A stretch of DNA of 64,000 nt from Cheilinus undulatus (lineage: Eukaryota > Chordata > Actinopteri > Labriformes > Labridae): NCBI RefSeq assembly GCF_018320785.1, contig NC_054866.1, positions 29,799,000 through 29,862,999 of the forward strand. The letters run 5' to 3'. Shown here one piece after another: positions 1 to 13,131 of the stretch (its first letter is position 1; each line of letters begins with the position of its first letter). The translations under genes were made by a program, and so were the position numbers. The notes under the pieces are model-generated. The model had not been told where the DNA came from. It made no database searches and saw nothing but the letters and a program-made list of their open reading frames with translations.

Positions 1-299
1 TCTTGTGACTTAGAAATGGGACACCCCTTAATAGCAGTTACGATTTCAGACTCTAGAGGGCAGTAATATGCCAAAACTGCGTGGTCTGCTGATTCAGAGG
101 AAGAAGAAGAAGAAGAAGGAGATGGCATGCTTACGATCATAAAAATAAAAGTAAATGCTACACTACAAAAAGGCAAATAATCCATAAAATAACATTAAAC
201 TAAGATATTGGAGTGGCTTTTGTAATTTTTTGATCTCTATTAACAAAAAAATTTATTTGTAGCTCGATTTCTTCCCTGCATTCGCTGCCATCTCTCTTT

Positions 300-480
300 G
301 AGTGATAACCTTCAATACCAAGGGAGCTCCAGGAACATCTCAAAATTGAGGGAGATAACGCCCTCAAACTCACCCCTCAACTCAACACTGGGGAGAATTG
401 GGACAACCCTCGCATTTCACAGGAATGCGCATTTTGAGACTGAGGGTTAAGACTGAGAGTTAAGGGGAGAATTGGGATTC
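300..480. repeat. inverted-repeat DNA element of a CCCCTTA-rich family (copy 1)
   Basis: This stretch has alternating CCCTCA-rich and GAGGGTTAAG-rich halves and ends near GAGAATTGGGATTC. In reverse complement the segment 2812-2942 is recognisably the same sequence: both share GAGAATTGGGACA followed by an AATGCGCA motif and then a run of CCCCTT or AAGGGG blocks. Bases 10-30 (AATGGGACACCCCTTAA) may be the outer part of the same element. No coding potential is evident. I read it as a non-autonomous DNA transposon or MITE; the superfamily is not assigned. Confidence 0.5.
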
Positions 481-974
481 AGCCTTTGTCTTATCTTCTT
501 AAATTATTTTGCAAATATCTCTCAAACAATGAGGGTTGCTCTCCAACCCTGCTCACGCTAAGATGCGGGGCTGACACACAGACAGGATATACTGTATGTA
601 CATGCAGTGCTGCTGTAAATGCTCTTAATTGTAATGTGGACAAACATGAACAATAAAGAATGACTGATACCAAAAAGATTTACCTTGAAAATGAAGAGAT
701 GATAAAGACACATCTTAGATAATGCACCTTCTAAATCTAAGACCTCTGACCAATAAAATGAAGACTTTAACAAAAATTTTAACTTTATTTTAAATTTTTA
801 AGTTGAAAGAATACAACTCTGTCACAGACAGATTTAAACAGGAGAAAAGGAACATACGATTATATGTCAAGCCACTATATAGCTTACAGACACATAATGC
901 ACAAAGGTAATCCAGGGTGACAGTAGGAACACTAATAACTTAGAGGGACACAAGTAGATCAGCACAGATTATTC

Positions 975-1800
975 CAATATCAACATTGTTCCCACTGATA
1001 GAGGTGTTTCAAATCTAGCATAGGTTATCACCTTTTTGTGATAGGTACGTTTCCCATTTCTTCCACAGAGCATCACACTTTTCCTTCTGCAGTCTTAGAC
1101 AGAAGGTCAGATTTTCCATGCATTGGATGTTTTTTAACTATACCTGCCCACTGACTGATCGTGGGTGGTTCCCTACAGAGCCATCGCCTTGTTATGGCCT
1201 TTTTTCTTGCTGTCATAAATATTCTGAGGAGGTATCTGTCATTTTTAGGGACTTTTGGGTCTATATTTCCTAAGTAGAAAGATAAACAGGTAAATTCAAA
1301 ACTATAGCAGAGGATTTTTCTAACTATAGTGTAAACATTTTCCAAGAAGGGTTTGAGAACAGGGCAATGCCAGAATGTATGTGAATGATCTGCCATAGAA
1401 TGACCACATTCTCTCCAACAATTGAGCTGGCCACTGGATTGTCTGGATTTTTGTTTTGGTGTTATAAAAAATCTGATGAGGTTCTTCCATGAAAAATCCC
1501 TCCATGATTGTGAGACTGTAGTAGTGATTTGTGTGTTGATCATATTTGTCCAGTCTCCAGAGGAAATAGCCACCCCCACTTCCTTTTCCCATTTTGCCTT
1601 TACATAATCTGTTGAGTTCCCTCTTAGTTCAGTTAAAAACCTGTATTATTCACCTATAATCTTTCTTGAACCTTTTGTTTTATAAGCTTTGAGAACATTT
1701 GTGCAATACCTGTAAAACTCCTTGGTATAGACCCTTTAACATTCTTATCAAAATAATGCCGGAGTTGGAGGTACCTATAGAAATCAGTCGAACAAGGTCA
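975..1800 (-). mobile_element. LINE (L1/Tx1-like) 3' fragment, C-terminal reverse-transcriptase region
   Basis: The - strand is open from 1579 to 1073 (168 codons). It contains a zinc-finger-like motif CWRECGHSMADHSHTFWHCP (C-x3-C-x6-H-x4-C spacing), followed by a hydrophobic stretch and a basic segment around TARKKAITRRW. This arrangement is typical of the region after the reverse transcriptase in L1-type non-LTR retrotransposons. Upstream (1600-1800) the similarity continues but frames are broken, and no endonuclease or catalytic RT motif lies in the window. It is a 5'-truncated, decayed copy. The exact clade is inference. Confidence 0.7.
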
Positions 1801-2811
1801 TATTTTCCTGACACAGTTTGAAAATAAATAATTAAATGAAGAACTGAGACTTAAGTCCAATTTCAGGCTTTTTAAGGATCCCCAGCAACCCTGTAAATAT
1901 TAATTTCTGACAAAATTATCAAATATTTTATGCATTTGTTGTTTATTGTTAAGTTTAATCTGGTTTTGGCATCAACAGTTGTTACCGTTCATGCCCATAA
2001 AGCAGCTTGAACACTGAAACCTAATGCTATTTAGTGCTGCTTCTATATTCAGTGATACCATCATTGTTGTTTCCAACTCACACATTGCTTTAGGGTATAC
2101 TCTGAACTAACCACAGTTAAGAGAGGTTGTAATTTATTCTGAGAATTTATTAGGGTAAAAACACGCTATTTAAATGCTTAGGCATTATAACAACGTGTTG
2201 AAGAGTAAAATTCTGTGATTCATTTTGAAACCATGTTGTTTCTCAGACCTTCATGACATTTGTATACTGTGTTTTAGACCTACTGTCTGATGTAACATGC
2301 TCTCTTTAACCTTTAAAATAGAAAGGAAAAGGAGATATGAAAACACAGACAAGGTGGTCTTCATGATAATCATGTGATTGTAAACCAGCACTAAACCAAT
2401 TTAAGATTTGGCAATGATGGATCTCAGTCAGTGTTACATCAATTTGAAAATCTTTTTAAATCTTAGACATTTGTCATCACTTATTTTTAAAGATCTTATC
2501 TGTTCCCAGCACTGGAGAGTTTCCTGTGACTTCAGAAGTGTGGGTGTTTCAGACTCAGATTCTGTCATCACAGGCCAACCACAACACGTGTGTTATGTTG
2601 TGTAATGGGTCAGCTGCCATTCAATCACTAACAAGTTCAGTGTCTTATCTACTGATAAGCGTGAGTAACTTCTTGTGAATTCAAAAGTTAGCAAACGTTG
2701 ATGAAAGTTGCCAACTCAATCACCAACGTCATATCAATGAACCCTGGTACATTTTAGTCTTATCAAAATGTGATCCAAGTTAGTCACATACATGTCTCAC
2801 ATAAAGATTAA

Positions 2812-4500
2812 GGGTAAATCCCATTTCTACCCCTTACCCCTTATCTTGGCCCTTCCCCTGGTTTTGCGCATTCACGTCAGGTGAAGGGGTGTCCCAATTC
2901 TCTTTGGAATTGAGGGCTAGGGTTAAGAGCTAAGGGCTATATAGAGGTACATCGCAAAAAATTTGAATGTCATGAAAAAGTTCAACATTTTTTGTCACTC
3001 ATTTCTGAAAGTGAAACCCATATGTTACATAGACTCATTACACACAGAGTGAAATACTTCAAGCCTTTATTTCTTGAAATTTTGATGATTATGGCTTACA
3101 GATACTGAAAACCCAAAATTCAGTGTCTCAGAAAATTAGAATATTACATAAAAGATCAATAAAGAAAAGGATATTTTAAACAGAAATGTCAGGCTTCTGA
3201 AAAATATGTTTTCTATGCACTCAGTACTTGGTTGGGCCTCCTTTTGCATGAATTACTGCATCAATGGGGCGTGGCATGGAGGCAATCAGCCTGTGGCACT
3301 GCTCAGGTGTCATGGAGACCAGGTTGCTTTGATAGCGGCCTTCAGGTCATATGCATTGTTGGGTCTGGTGTCTCTCATCTTCCTCTTGACAATACCCCAT
3401 AGATTCTCTATGGGGTTCAGGTCAGGCCAGTTTGCTGGCCAATCAAGCACAGTAATACCATGGTCATTAAACCAGCTTTTGGTACTTTTGGCAGTATGGG
3501 CAGGTGCCAAGTTCTGCTGGAAAATAAAATTAGCATCTCCATAAAGCTTGTCAGCAGAAGGAAGCATGAAGTGCTCTGAAATGTCCTGGTAGATGGCTGC
3601 GTTGACTGTGGACTTCAGAAAACACAGTGGACCAACACCAGCAGATGCCATGGCAGCCCAAATCATCACTGACTGTGGAAACTTCAAACTGGACTTCAAG
3701 CAACGTGGATTCTGTGACTCTCCACTCTTCCTCTAGACTCTGGGACCTTGATTTCCAAATGACATGCAAAATTGACCTTCATCTGAAAGAAGAATACTTT
3801 GGACCACTGAGCAACAGTCCAGTTCTTTTTCTCCACAGCCCAGGTAAGACACTTCTGACGTTGTCTCTGGTTAGAAATATTTTGGCTTGAAATATTTCAC
3901 TCAAGGGTAATGAGTCTATATAATATATGGGTTTCACTTTCTGAAATGAGTGACAAAAAATATTGAACTTTTCATGATATTCAATTTTTTTTTTTAGATG
4001 TACCTGTAGCACTTGAAATGAAGATTTTCCAGGACCACACTTGCAACCAAGGGGTATGATGAATTTCCCTCCATGCACTGCATTTGATTGAAAAATAGCA
4101 CAACGGACTGCAAAGGAGGTGCATAAACGTAAAAATATTTTTGGAATAATGATTATAGAAAACATAACAGTTGTGTTTTTTCATATGGTCAATCTTAAGC
4201 CACTGGGGATGGGAGTTTATTGTATTTTCAGTATGTACATCTGTAAACCAGGGTTATTAACTGTATAAATATATGGAGAAGATCAACACAGAGATCCATG
4301 AACGAGATGGTCGAAGCTTTATCGTCACCTCTGATGACGCACTGTTCATCAGCAATGTGTGATGATGGACGGCAATCAAGTAGCATCTCGTTTTTCACCC
4401 CTACCCCTTAACACTCTTGTCCTCTTTCAAGGGCAAGAGGAAGGGGTAGACAAAGGGGTAGGGCTAAGGGGCAGGGTTAATGGGTAAAAATAGGATCGGC
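2812..4500. mobile_element. CCCCTTA-rich DNA element (copy 2), interrupted by a Tc1 insertion
   Basis: The left arm (2812-2942) and right arm (about 4396-4500) form imperfect inverted repeats built from ATCCCATTTCTACCCCTTA-like blocks. The middle is split by the Tc1 copy at 2944-4006, leaving about 625 bp of host element. The left arm is homologous, in reverse orientation, to 300-480. It appears non-autonomous, because I see no transposase of its own. The short ORFs around 3779-4184 are a mixture of Tc1 remnant and AT-rich sequence and are not credible genes. Confidence 0.5.
2944..4006 (-). mobile_element. Tc1/mariner-like transposon, internally deleted
   Basis: The ends match each other as inverted repeats (GAGGTACATCGCAAAA at left, CAGGTACATCTAAAA read from the right), and the similarity extends for well over 100 bp (shared CACTCATTTC, GAAAGTGAAACCCATAT and GACTCATTAC). 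Both ends are flanked by TA, the target duplication of this superfamily. The - strand codes the C-terminal half of a Tc1 transposase (129 codons at 3699-3310) with the WPDLNPIENLWGIVK motif that carries the last acidic catalytic residue. The N-terminal DNA-binding part is missing and the frame breaks near 3700, so this copy cannot be autonomous at about 1.06 kb. Family-level identity is firm; the subfamily is not assigned. Confidence 0.85.
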
Positions 4501-4503
4501 CCT

Positions 4504-4650
4504 AAAGCTCCTGAGAGGAACTTTGAGCTCATTTTGCTGCCTCTCTGTGGACAAAGCCATACTCACCTCCAAGCTTGTCCTGTCCTGTATATATAGAGGA
4601 AGCTTTTCTTATTTCTAAAATAAATCATCTTTTTCTTACAGTTGCATCAA
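4504..4650. repeat. dispersed repeat starting AAAGCTCCTG-GAGGAACTTT
   Basis: This begins with AAAGCTCCTGAGAGGAACTT and contains a CCTCTCTGTGGAC block. A second copy at about 44,290-44,400 starts AAAGCTCCTGTGAGGAACTT and has GCCCTCTGTGGACTC at the same distance. The two copies indicate a dispersed family; its class is unknown to me. Confidence 0.5.
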
Positions 4651-7600
4651 TCAGTGTCAACATTTGTCATAGTAAATGTAAAAAAAGGCTATTAAAGCAT
4701 CATACTGTTAAATTACTTTGCTTCCTAACAAACATTATTTAGCCCCCTCAGTTCAAGGGGAGGAAATGTTTGTTGAAAATTTGGCAATAAATAAGAAATC
4801 CTAATTTACTAATTGGAAGGGGGTGAACTACATTTGAAATAGGTATATACAGGTTTACAGTTTAAGTGCTGCTTATTTTTTTGCTTCCATGTATTAATAA
4901 AGTGATTGGTATCAGCAGGGAAAAATATTGTCAGGAGAAATGGCAGACAATTTCCAGGAAAGAGCCCCAGTTTACCATCATATCACACAGAAAAGTGTCA
5001 CTGATCCTCCCTACAGTGGTCAGGCCAATAATGGATCCCTAGACTTCAAAGCCCTTTCTATGATAATAGCCCCTTTTGCTAAGTCACGACTTTTATGGAT
5101 TACTGTGGATTCACGTACCCATTTCATGTTGCAAAATATGGGATAAATGTTTCACATTTCTCAGCAGAAATCAAAACTACTTCCTTATACGGTCCATTTA
5201 ATGTGGACTACTCAGGTTAGGTGGGTGGAAACTGAAACAATGACACCATTAAGAGGGTGTTTCCCCATAAGAAGAATGACAAAGGACTCTGAACCTTGTG
5301 TTGATTGTTTCTCAGATATGTACTAAACTGAATTAACTTCTTTCCTGATTGTTTAAAATATAAAAAAGAAATTCTGGGGGAATATCTCTATTATAAATAT
5401 AGATTGGCTTTTGTCATGTTTTTTCTTTATCATCTTCAGGATAATTATAACTAACTTATTAGAATTAAATTAAACAGGCATTTGAATTCTAATTTTTCTT
5501 TTTTCAACCACACAACAGATGTGAGTTTACGACATGAGACTAGGACGACATACATTCTTAAGAATGTAAGTAACAAGATGTTAATCATTAACAAGATAGT
5601 TTTTTAACTGCCCTTCCTTTCTCAAACTGAATATCAAGTTTCACAAAATGCTCACCCTTGTGGACAAAAGAAAGCCAAGGGGCCTTAACTAAAAGGAGTA
5701 TGCAGGTAAACTGAAATGCCCTCAATGTGTGCATGCGGCGAGGAAAGAGAGAGAGCCACCCTGAGATAAAAGTTTAGGTCAGAGAGGTGGAATGAAGGGT
5801 GTTCCCAGTACAAGCATTTAAGGTCATTCATGGAAATTCTCCGTGGAAAGATGCTGCCTTTCAGACAGAAGGAATCATTTGTTTTCTCACTAACACTCGC
5901 GCGCTTGGAGTGACGGCTGCTTTGCAGGTGAGGGAGAGTATGGTGAGAGATGGAATGATTTCTGTGTGTTTGCTTTTAAGAGTGATCTGTTTTTTAATGT
6001 GAATTTAGCCAACAGTTCTAAAAATAGATGATTAACTTTTTTTTTTTTTTTTTACATTTGTCTAACAAAAAACATATTATGTGCATAAAAAAACCAAATG
6101 TCATACTAAGTAGTCAATTATTTTGATTAACATGGTTGTGTTGCACAGTCAGCCAACCCATAAAGAACTTTGATCTGTCTTTTATAACATTCTCTGCTAA
6201 ATGATAAGAATGCAAAGTGCCTAAGAGGAATGAACCAGGCTTTAAAAGTGTTAGCTTGCAATTTTTTCATGTGTAAAACCTAAAATATACTAAGTGATAT
6301 CTACTAGCAAGAAGCATCAACTTCATGATAAAGAAAGGCTTTATTGTTATATTCACATATAACAAGTACAATTTAATAAGATGTTTAGTGTGTATATTTT
6401 TCCGTGTTCAAGCGTCTTTTTGCTTGTTTAAAACTGGTCATATAATGACATGAAATACTTCAACATGAAATGTTTGTACGTTTGTACATGGTTTTAATCT
6501 GTTCAATAATGGGAAGTCAATGAGAAGTATGATTGCTTAGATATTTCACAAGTTGCTTTAGGAAAGAAAGGTTATATAATAAGGCTTCAGTGTAGTTATT
6601 CACTTACTTGGCACTTTTTCCTGTCTACGTTACGAATACAGAAATTCCACTTATTGAGATACATCTGTTAATAAGTAACCCATCTGTACCATAAACTGAT
6701 CAGGAAGTCAGCAGTCTGTTTTTACACCCAGTTACAGTAGCAAACCCCACTGATTTCAAAGGCTACAGGTGGTTTCATTATCAGAAAAAGTATGTAATTC
6801 ACATTTTCATATGGATGTTGTGTTTCGTTGCTGTGCTGTGAGAGCTGATGGGGTTATGAAGGAAATGAAGCAAACAATAATGGCCAAGAGGCAAACAAGG
6901 GCGTACCCTGGATTGATTCTGTCTCTGAATAGCTTTCATCTCTTTTACAGCGGGAGCAGACACCATATCAGGCATTTTTCAACAAGGTCAAAAGCAGGAT
7001 AAAAGTAGTGACTCTTATAGTCTTTTGATCTATAGTTTAAAATGAGAGAAAATGCTTTTCCTTTTTTGCAATAGTGGAGGACTCTCCTATGTTGGGTTTC
7101 ACTTAGCTCAGACAGCTGACACATGAAAGGAATTATTTTGCCAGATCAGGGTGGAAGCATGAAATATTTTGGCACCTGTGTGGCAGACTGAACAGGTAAC
7201 AAAGTAAACAAAGGTTATTGGAAAAACTGCCAGGATGATACCGAAGTCGACAGTCAAGTTTTCTACCTGAGGAAAGGTTGGGAGTGAGCTAAAGTTCACT
7301 GAATTTATTTTCCAGGTCATGCACAATAATCTGCTGCTGTTCCTTACAAAGGCTCTTTTCAGACAATCTTATCAGTCTTTTTTCTCACCCCCCAAATTGA
7401 CCCCAAGCCCTCTTGTCCTTGCTCAGTGTCCCATAAAATTCAAAGTGGCTTAATTTTTAGATGCACTGCCCTACTGACCATAGTGGCCTCTGACTGAACC
7501 TTTAGAAGGTAATTTAACACTTTTGCGACATGGGAGAGAAATTTGCTGGTGTGTTGCTTTCCATGATTTCAAAAAATAAGTCATGTTTGTTGGAGTTGTT

Positions 7601-8740
7601 GAAATCAGTTATTTCTACATTGTATTTTGCATTGATGCAGTGACAGAACATTAAAAATTACTGCACACTGACACTGATAGGTTTTCTAAAATTCATGTAA
7701 AGACATTTAAGTTGACTTTTATCTCTAAAGCAATTTCTAAACAATACAATAGGGAGTTTGTGTGTGTCTGAATACTTGTTTCCATTTGTTGATAAAGTAG
7801 CTGTGCACAGTGATATCAGAAACTGACAGTACAACTCATCGTAATACATGGTAAAATGGAATCGGATCATTGACATGATAATCAGAATTGAACACAAATA
7901 TGAGACCAGTGAAGATCCACAACCCTAATTCTTTTATTGTTGTCTTCACCATAAAATCATTGGTGTCAACAAAGATTGTTTTTGTTTATCAGAGCTGATG
8001 ACCTCCCCTCACCTTAGGTGAAAGAACTACTGCAACGTTCTGACAGACACTGTAAAACATTAAAGGTGATTACATTTTTTTTTTTTAGCTGAAATGGTGC
8101 AATGCACAGAAACATCAGTTTAACACTGGTCATTTACTACCCATTGTAACTGTGTTTCAAGGGACAAGGGGGGGGGCTTCCAAACAAGGAGGGGCAAAAC
8201 TTTGAAACAGACTTTATTGTGAATGCTCACATCTCTATGTGTATAGTGCTTACTTGGCCTTAGTATTGGTTGCCTTTGAGGAGGTTTTTGAGTGGTGCAT
8301 GCCCACTCTTTGTTTGACTGTTTAAGAATTCATTGTTTCCAGAAGATTTCTGAAAGGCTGACCTTTTCTTTTAATTTTAGTGGCACATCTTGAGAGCTTT
8401 TGGATATAGTATCATGAAAATGACTACAGGCATTCAAATTCTATGATTTTGTAAGATGAATTGTTAAAACTGTGCTGATGCTCTTTCTGTCCATATGTAG
8501 GATACTTAACTCATTAGAAAAAAATCGAATTAGTCTTGTCTAGACATTGTGTTTAAGGCTCTTATCAAATGGTGAAGTGCATCGACACCAGTAGAAGATG
8601 GTTAACATGCTACACGTTAATCTTTCAAAGTACCCGCATCCAAGCATTGTCATTGTGATGCACATGCTATTGTGAGCTTAAGGCATCACTAATAATACTA
8701 ACAAACAGCTGACTAGAATGGCTGTGGATTTGTATGGGTG
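4651..8740. other. intergenic, no gene recognised
   Basis: This is AT-rich sequence with scattered short ORFs of at most 80 codons. None shows a recognisable domain, a credible splice pattern or a balanced composition. The ORF at 4928-5146 starts in a fair context but resembles nothing I know. A homopolymer T run sits near 6040. It may hold regulatory DNA or a distant untranslated exon of the protease gene downstream, but nothing in it proves that. Confidence 0.4.
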
Positions 8741-8747
8741 TATTTGT

Positions 8748-9030
8748 TACCTCCACCAAGGAGGTTATGCGATCGGCAGGGTTAGTTAGTTTGTTTGTTA
8801 GTTTGTTTGTTAGTTTGTTCGTTAGCAACATAACTCAAAAAGTTATGGACAGATTTTGATGACATTTTCAGGAAATGTCAGAAATGGCTTAAGGAAGAAA
8901 TGATTAGATTTTGGGAGTGATCTGGATCACAGTCTGGATCCAGGAATTTTTTAAAGGATTCTGTACTATTGGGAGATAGGGCTAATGGCGGCAGTCTGCG
9001 CTCTCCGAGTGCTTTTCTAGTTGTTTCTTG
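8748..9030 (+). repeat. dispersed repeat with GTTTGTTTGTTAG tract and AACTCAAAAAGTTATG core
   Basis: The segment opens with ACCTCCACCAAGGAGGTTATG, then a (GTTAGTTTGTTT)n tract, then AACTCAAAAAGTTATGGACA, then a block with TTTTGGGAGTGATCTGGAT, and ends near GGCGGCAGTCTGCGCTCTCC. I recall this ordered set of blocks from a repeat that is widespread in fish and many invertebrates. The class name is not certain, so it is left unclassified. No coding capacity is evident. Confidence 0.6.
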
Positions 9031-9891
9031 TAACGCTAATGCTGTGAGACATGGCATGATGTGAGTCACAATTTTGTGTCAGAGAAAAAACTCCTGACTG
9101 ACACAACTAACTGTCAAAATAAGACAGGTGTTAGACTACCCACACCCCAGCCTCAGGGTGATTTGTGGCACACTCAAGATAACTCTGTTAGCTTCATGTT
9201 TCATCAGGATTTGTCTATACATGTAACTCTGTGTTTTTGCATATTTAAGAGTAGTTTTATCTGGCTATGTAGGTTTATATTTGGGCAAAATTTGAGAGGC
9301 AAAGAGGCACTAGAGGCACTACTACTAAAGAGTAGTAATGGGCTATGGGACACAATAGAGGCCAAAAAGAAGACGGTATGTTTTATGTCCAGAGGGTTTA
9401 AAAAAGTATGAAGTGGGAGGATGTGTGGGAGGAGGGACAAAACTGAGGGAGGCACACAGGTAGGAAGAGACAGAGAACGAGAGAGAGAGGAGGGTTTAAG
9501 TGTCAGGTTACCTGAAATATTTGAGGTCTGTTTTGTTTTGTAAGCAGGGCTTGGTCATCCGAAAACAGCTTTCTCTGAATCCAAACGCTTCGCTCCAGTG
9601 CGCTTCATTACAGCCCAGGGGTTTCAAAGAGGGGGCAAACCCAGCACCCTACAAGACGGATTCAGTTACACTGCTGTAAAGGGGAGGGAGGAAAAGAGAG
9701 ATTGAATCAAACCAGGTTTTGTAGAGCAAGCCAGTGGAGAAAGACAGTGAGGGGAAGAGGACGAAGGACGGTGAGGGGACAGTGAGTGACTTACTGGGGA
9801 GTCCCACCTCCAGGTAGGGAGGGTAGTGTTTACTCCGTGCTCTGTGTCTGGTGAGCTGCATCTGGGCCTTTACAAGAAACACAACTACATC

Positions 9892-9897
9892 ATGTGG
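9892..9897 (+). CDS. possible first coding exon of tmprss4 (codons Met-Trp)
   Basis: ATGTGG is followed directly by a consensus donor GTAAGTGC. Joined to the acceptor at 16,513, it gives the in-frame start MWTISQVPEDS and makes the whole chain 1,383 nt, an exact multiple of three. The known mammalian protein also begins with a very short stretch before a D-S-x-x-P-L-N motif. The intron would be 6.6 kb. Any other short ATG-bearing exon between here and 16,500 with the same phase would do equally well, and Met32 inside the third exon is another possible start. Confidence 0.35.
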
Positions 9898-12800
9898 GTA
9901 AGTGCAGCTGACGTAAAATAAACAATTCATTGAGAGGATGACAAGTAAGGTAACAGATTTGCATTGGAGGGACAATTTGAATATCATTTTAACTTATTTT
10001 ACTGGTTATGTAACCGTGGGACAAAGACACACAATTTTACAAAGTTTGTTCTTGTTTAACTCTGTTTACTTTGTTGAACCAGTTCTTGCTGCATACTAGC
10101 TCATGATACAAACTATGTTTGCATGTTGGAAATGTTAGGCTACTTCAAAGTGAAGTGAAGAACATTCTTACACTTTAACACTAGTCTGTATGATAATCAG
10201 AGGTGTGGGGTCAGGGTAACACCTGGCACAGGTAGACGTCCAACTGCTATTCTTTCATTCAGTTTGATTTGTATAGAAATACATAATACAACCTTTGACA
10301 AAACTGATTTAACAGCCCCCCCCCCCAACCACCTATCAAGTGGCTAGAAATCAAAAACTCCCAACAAACCACTTCATAAGTGTTTATAGTAATAAAATTT
10401 AGACATTATCCTAGAATTTGATGAAATATGGAAAATATCTGAGGTATAGGTCTTCATTTAGCTCATAAATATGTTTCGATGAAGTGACAATTTCACTTGC
10501 AGCCCCTGAAACCTTGATGAAGAGTGGTGGGAAAGAACAGACTATGTCATGTGAAGCTGTTTCACTTATTTTTTTTTTTTTTTCAATTTTTTGGATAATT
10601 TAGCTTCCAACATACAAAAAACTGTCAGATTGACTACTCTTAATGACTCCTCTACAAACAATACACAGCAGCAGTATATTTGGGGCTCCTTGTACCTTGA
10701 GAGCAACCAAGTCAGCACTATCTAGTGTGCATTTCTGCCCTTTTGAACCTAACTGAGCTTTTCTCTGCCTCTAAATTTCTCATTTTGTGTGGACTGCGCT
10801 GATCTAGATCTCTGCCTGTGATTAAAGCTCCAACATGTCAGTAGCAGTTTCTTTTGTGTATGATCCAGTGGAGAGGAACATAATCCAAAGAAGCAGAAGA
10901 GCTGCGAGGCGAACACCTCGACTGAACAAAAGGCTTACCGTGTCATGGCTTTTATCTTTTAAGACTGACCCAGTTATGCTTTGTGGCTGGAGCAGAAGAG
11001 GAAGCAGTGCACTCTAAAAAGCCTGGATCAACCATATGTGCCAGTCTTACATGACCATGGTCATGCTAGGCTTATATCATATTGTTCTAAAATATTTCTC
11101 AGGCTTCTATAAAAGTTTATGTGTTGATGGTAACCATGACTAAACAGATAGTTCCCTGTCATGGTGTGAAAAAAACAGAACTTACATTTCCAGGTGTATG
11201 TTTGTCCATTCTCTGCAACATGATACATCTTTCTGGTTGGTCAGGTTTCTGTGCTGTCTCATTCCTCCCATGTTTAATCCTCATTCTTTTTTTAATTCAT
11301 ATTACATAATCCAAGGTGTTGTTTACCTGATTTTTGGTTGTCATTTTTGTCAAAGGTGTAAGCTGGTTGATGGCGAGTAAGTCATTGTTTGGAGGGCTTT
11401 TGTTAAAACTGTATGGATCATCACTATGGAGGTTTTTAAAGTGAAATAAACAGTAATGATGTTATGGCAGTAGATCACAGAGAGAGTGGAAAAGTACCTA
11501 TCTCTTTGGGTTAGTTTCACCTGGGCCTAAGTAACTTGAGCTTGATATGACATAAACATCTACAAAGCATGAACAAGCCAAATCTAGTTAAATAGACTCT
11601 TAAGTTATTGATCAAAGCAGAATGAGCTGAGTTTTTAAAAGGCACCGACGTTAATTGAAAGAAACATGAATGAATAAATGAATAAGGGACAATGCTGGCA
11701 GCTACAATGTGGTCCAAAAGGCTGTAATTGACAAGTGATCACAGGGGATCACTTTCTATAATATAGTGTGCAAATAAACTACAGATTTAATTCAAAACTT
11801 AACAAAAGGCGTGTCTAAAAATCTTTTAGTACTAAAAAAAAAAACCACAAAGAAAGTTAACAAGGTTTTAATGCTTGTTCCTCAAACACTGTAGGACTAA
11901 ACACTAAAGTATAAGGCTGTTGTGAAAACAGCAAAGTAGTGGTAAAACAGTACCAGTTTACTACAATAAAGTTAATGGTTTGAAAAGTTTGAAACCTGTG
12001 TGGCAGTTAATGAAAAGTGCATAAATTAGCATTTTCTTTTGCTGATTAAATCAAATCTGGAAAAAAAATTAAATTATATTTGTATGGGAACCTGACCTCA
12101 AAATGACTTCCTGCTAATAGAAATGCTTATGTAACATCCTGTTACATAAGGTGAAAAAGTATATGGTTATGAAGTTATTGTCTAAAACAATATAGTATTT
12201 TTACTGCAGTTCAGGCACTATGGTGTGAAACTCTCTAGTTACATAACAGATGGCCTCAGGGCTTTATGGACACTCCTGGTTTCAGGGTAAAGCAAATTTT
12301 GAAAGAATTTTGACAAAGCTACCAGTAAAATAAAAAAAAAATTGTTGTTGCCATATGCATTTTTAAAAAGATTTATAATGAACATGACCATGTGAAATTC
12401 TAGCATAATAAAGTATCAGCAGAATGTCAGTAAAGCTGATTTCTAGTATCTACCTCCTTTTCCAAAATAAAGACCGGCCCAACAGCATTCTTAATTGTCT
12501 CTTCATGAATTCTAGGTTTGCTCTTTGCCTTTTAAGGTGACTAACTCCAAACAACTGAATAAAACCTACCAATTAAAGAGATATGGATTATATGTTTTAA
12601 TTTAGAGTCTTCAGCAAAATGACCCTGGCAATAAATGAATATGCATAATAGGGACTCCACCCAACTCTTAAAAAGCAGAAGTGAGAATTAAAGTATATAT
12701 TAGTGTTCCTTTTTAGCTGTCTTGTTTATTTATGGTACTGGAAATTCCCTATTTTTCCATCAACATTTTCACTGTAAATATATTTGTAGTTTTAACAATA

Positions 12801-12945
12801 ACCAAAACGCTGTGAGAGTAGACAAAGGAAGAACAGCTGGTAGACAAAAAAGGTCTTCAAACTGTTGGTCAGTAACCATACACCATCTGCTGAAAGCTCC
12901 ACAAAGGCCAGAAAGCAGCCACAGTGATGTTAAGGCTTAAAAGTT

Positions 12946-13131
12946 GGGGTCGAGTGGTTTAAGGCACTACCCATATATGCGGTGGCCCGGGTTCAAATCC
13001 GGCCTGTGGCCCTATACCGCATGTCTCTCCCCATTCTCTTCCCTGAGTCTATCAACTGTCCTTCCTCTATCAAAATAAAGGCATGAAAAGGCCCAAAATA
13101 AATCTTTAAAAAAAAAAAAAAAAAAAAAAAA
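12946..13131 (+). mobile_element. tRNA-derived SINE, copy A
   Basis: The head has a Pol III box A-like GAGTGGTTTAAGGCACT and a box B GGGTTCAAATCC at tRNA spacing. A tRNA-unrelated body follows (TACCGCATGTCTCTCCCC), then a tail AAATAAATCTTT and a poly-A run. The copy is flanked by an 11-bp direct repeat GCTTAAAAGTT (12935-12945 and 13132-13142), which is a clean target-site duplication. Head, body and tail match copies at 14,556 and 38,453. Confidence 0.88.

Noticed and set aside
4928-5146. 72-codon + strand ORF
   Set aside because: No recognisable domain, no splice continuation and no support from neighbours.
10835-11017. 60-codon basic + strand ORF
   Set aside because: Basic composition alone is not evidence; no family match or exon structure was found.
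12946-13020. tRNA gene suggested by box A and box B sequences
   Set aside because: The region continues into a repeated body with a 3' A tail and has an 11-bp target duplication, and the same body occurs at 14,556 and 38,453. It is a SINE head, not a tRNA gene.
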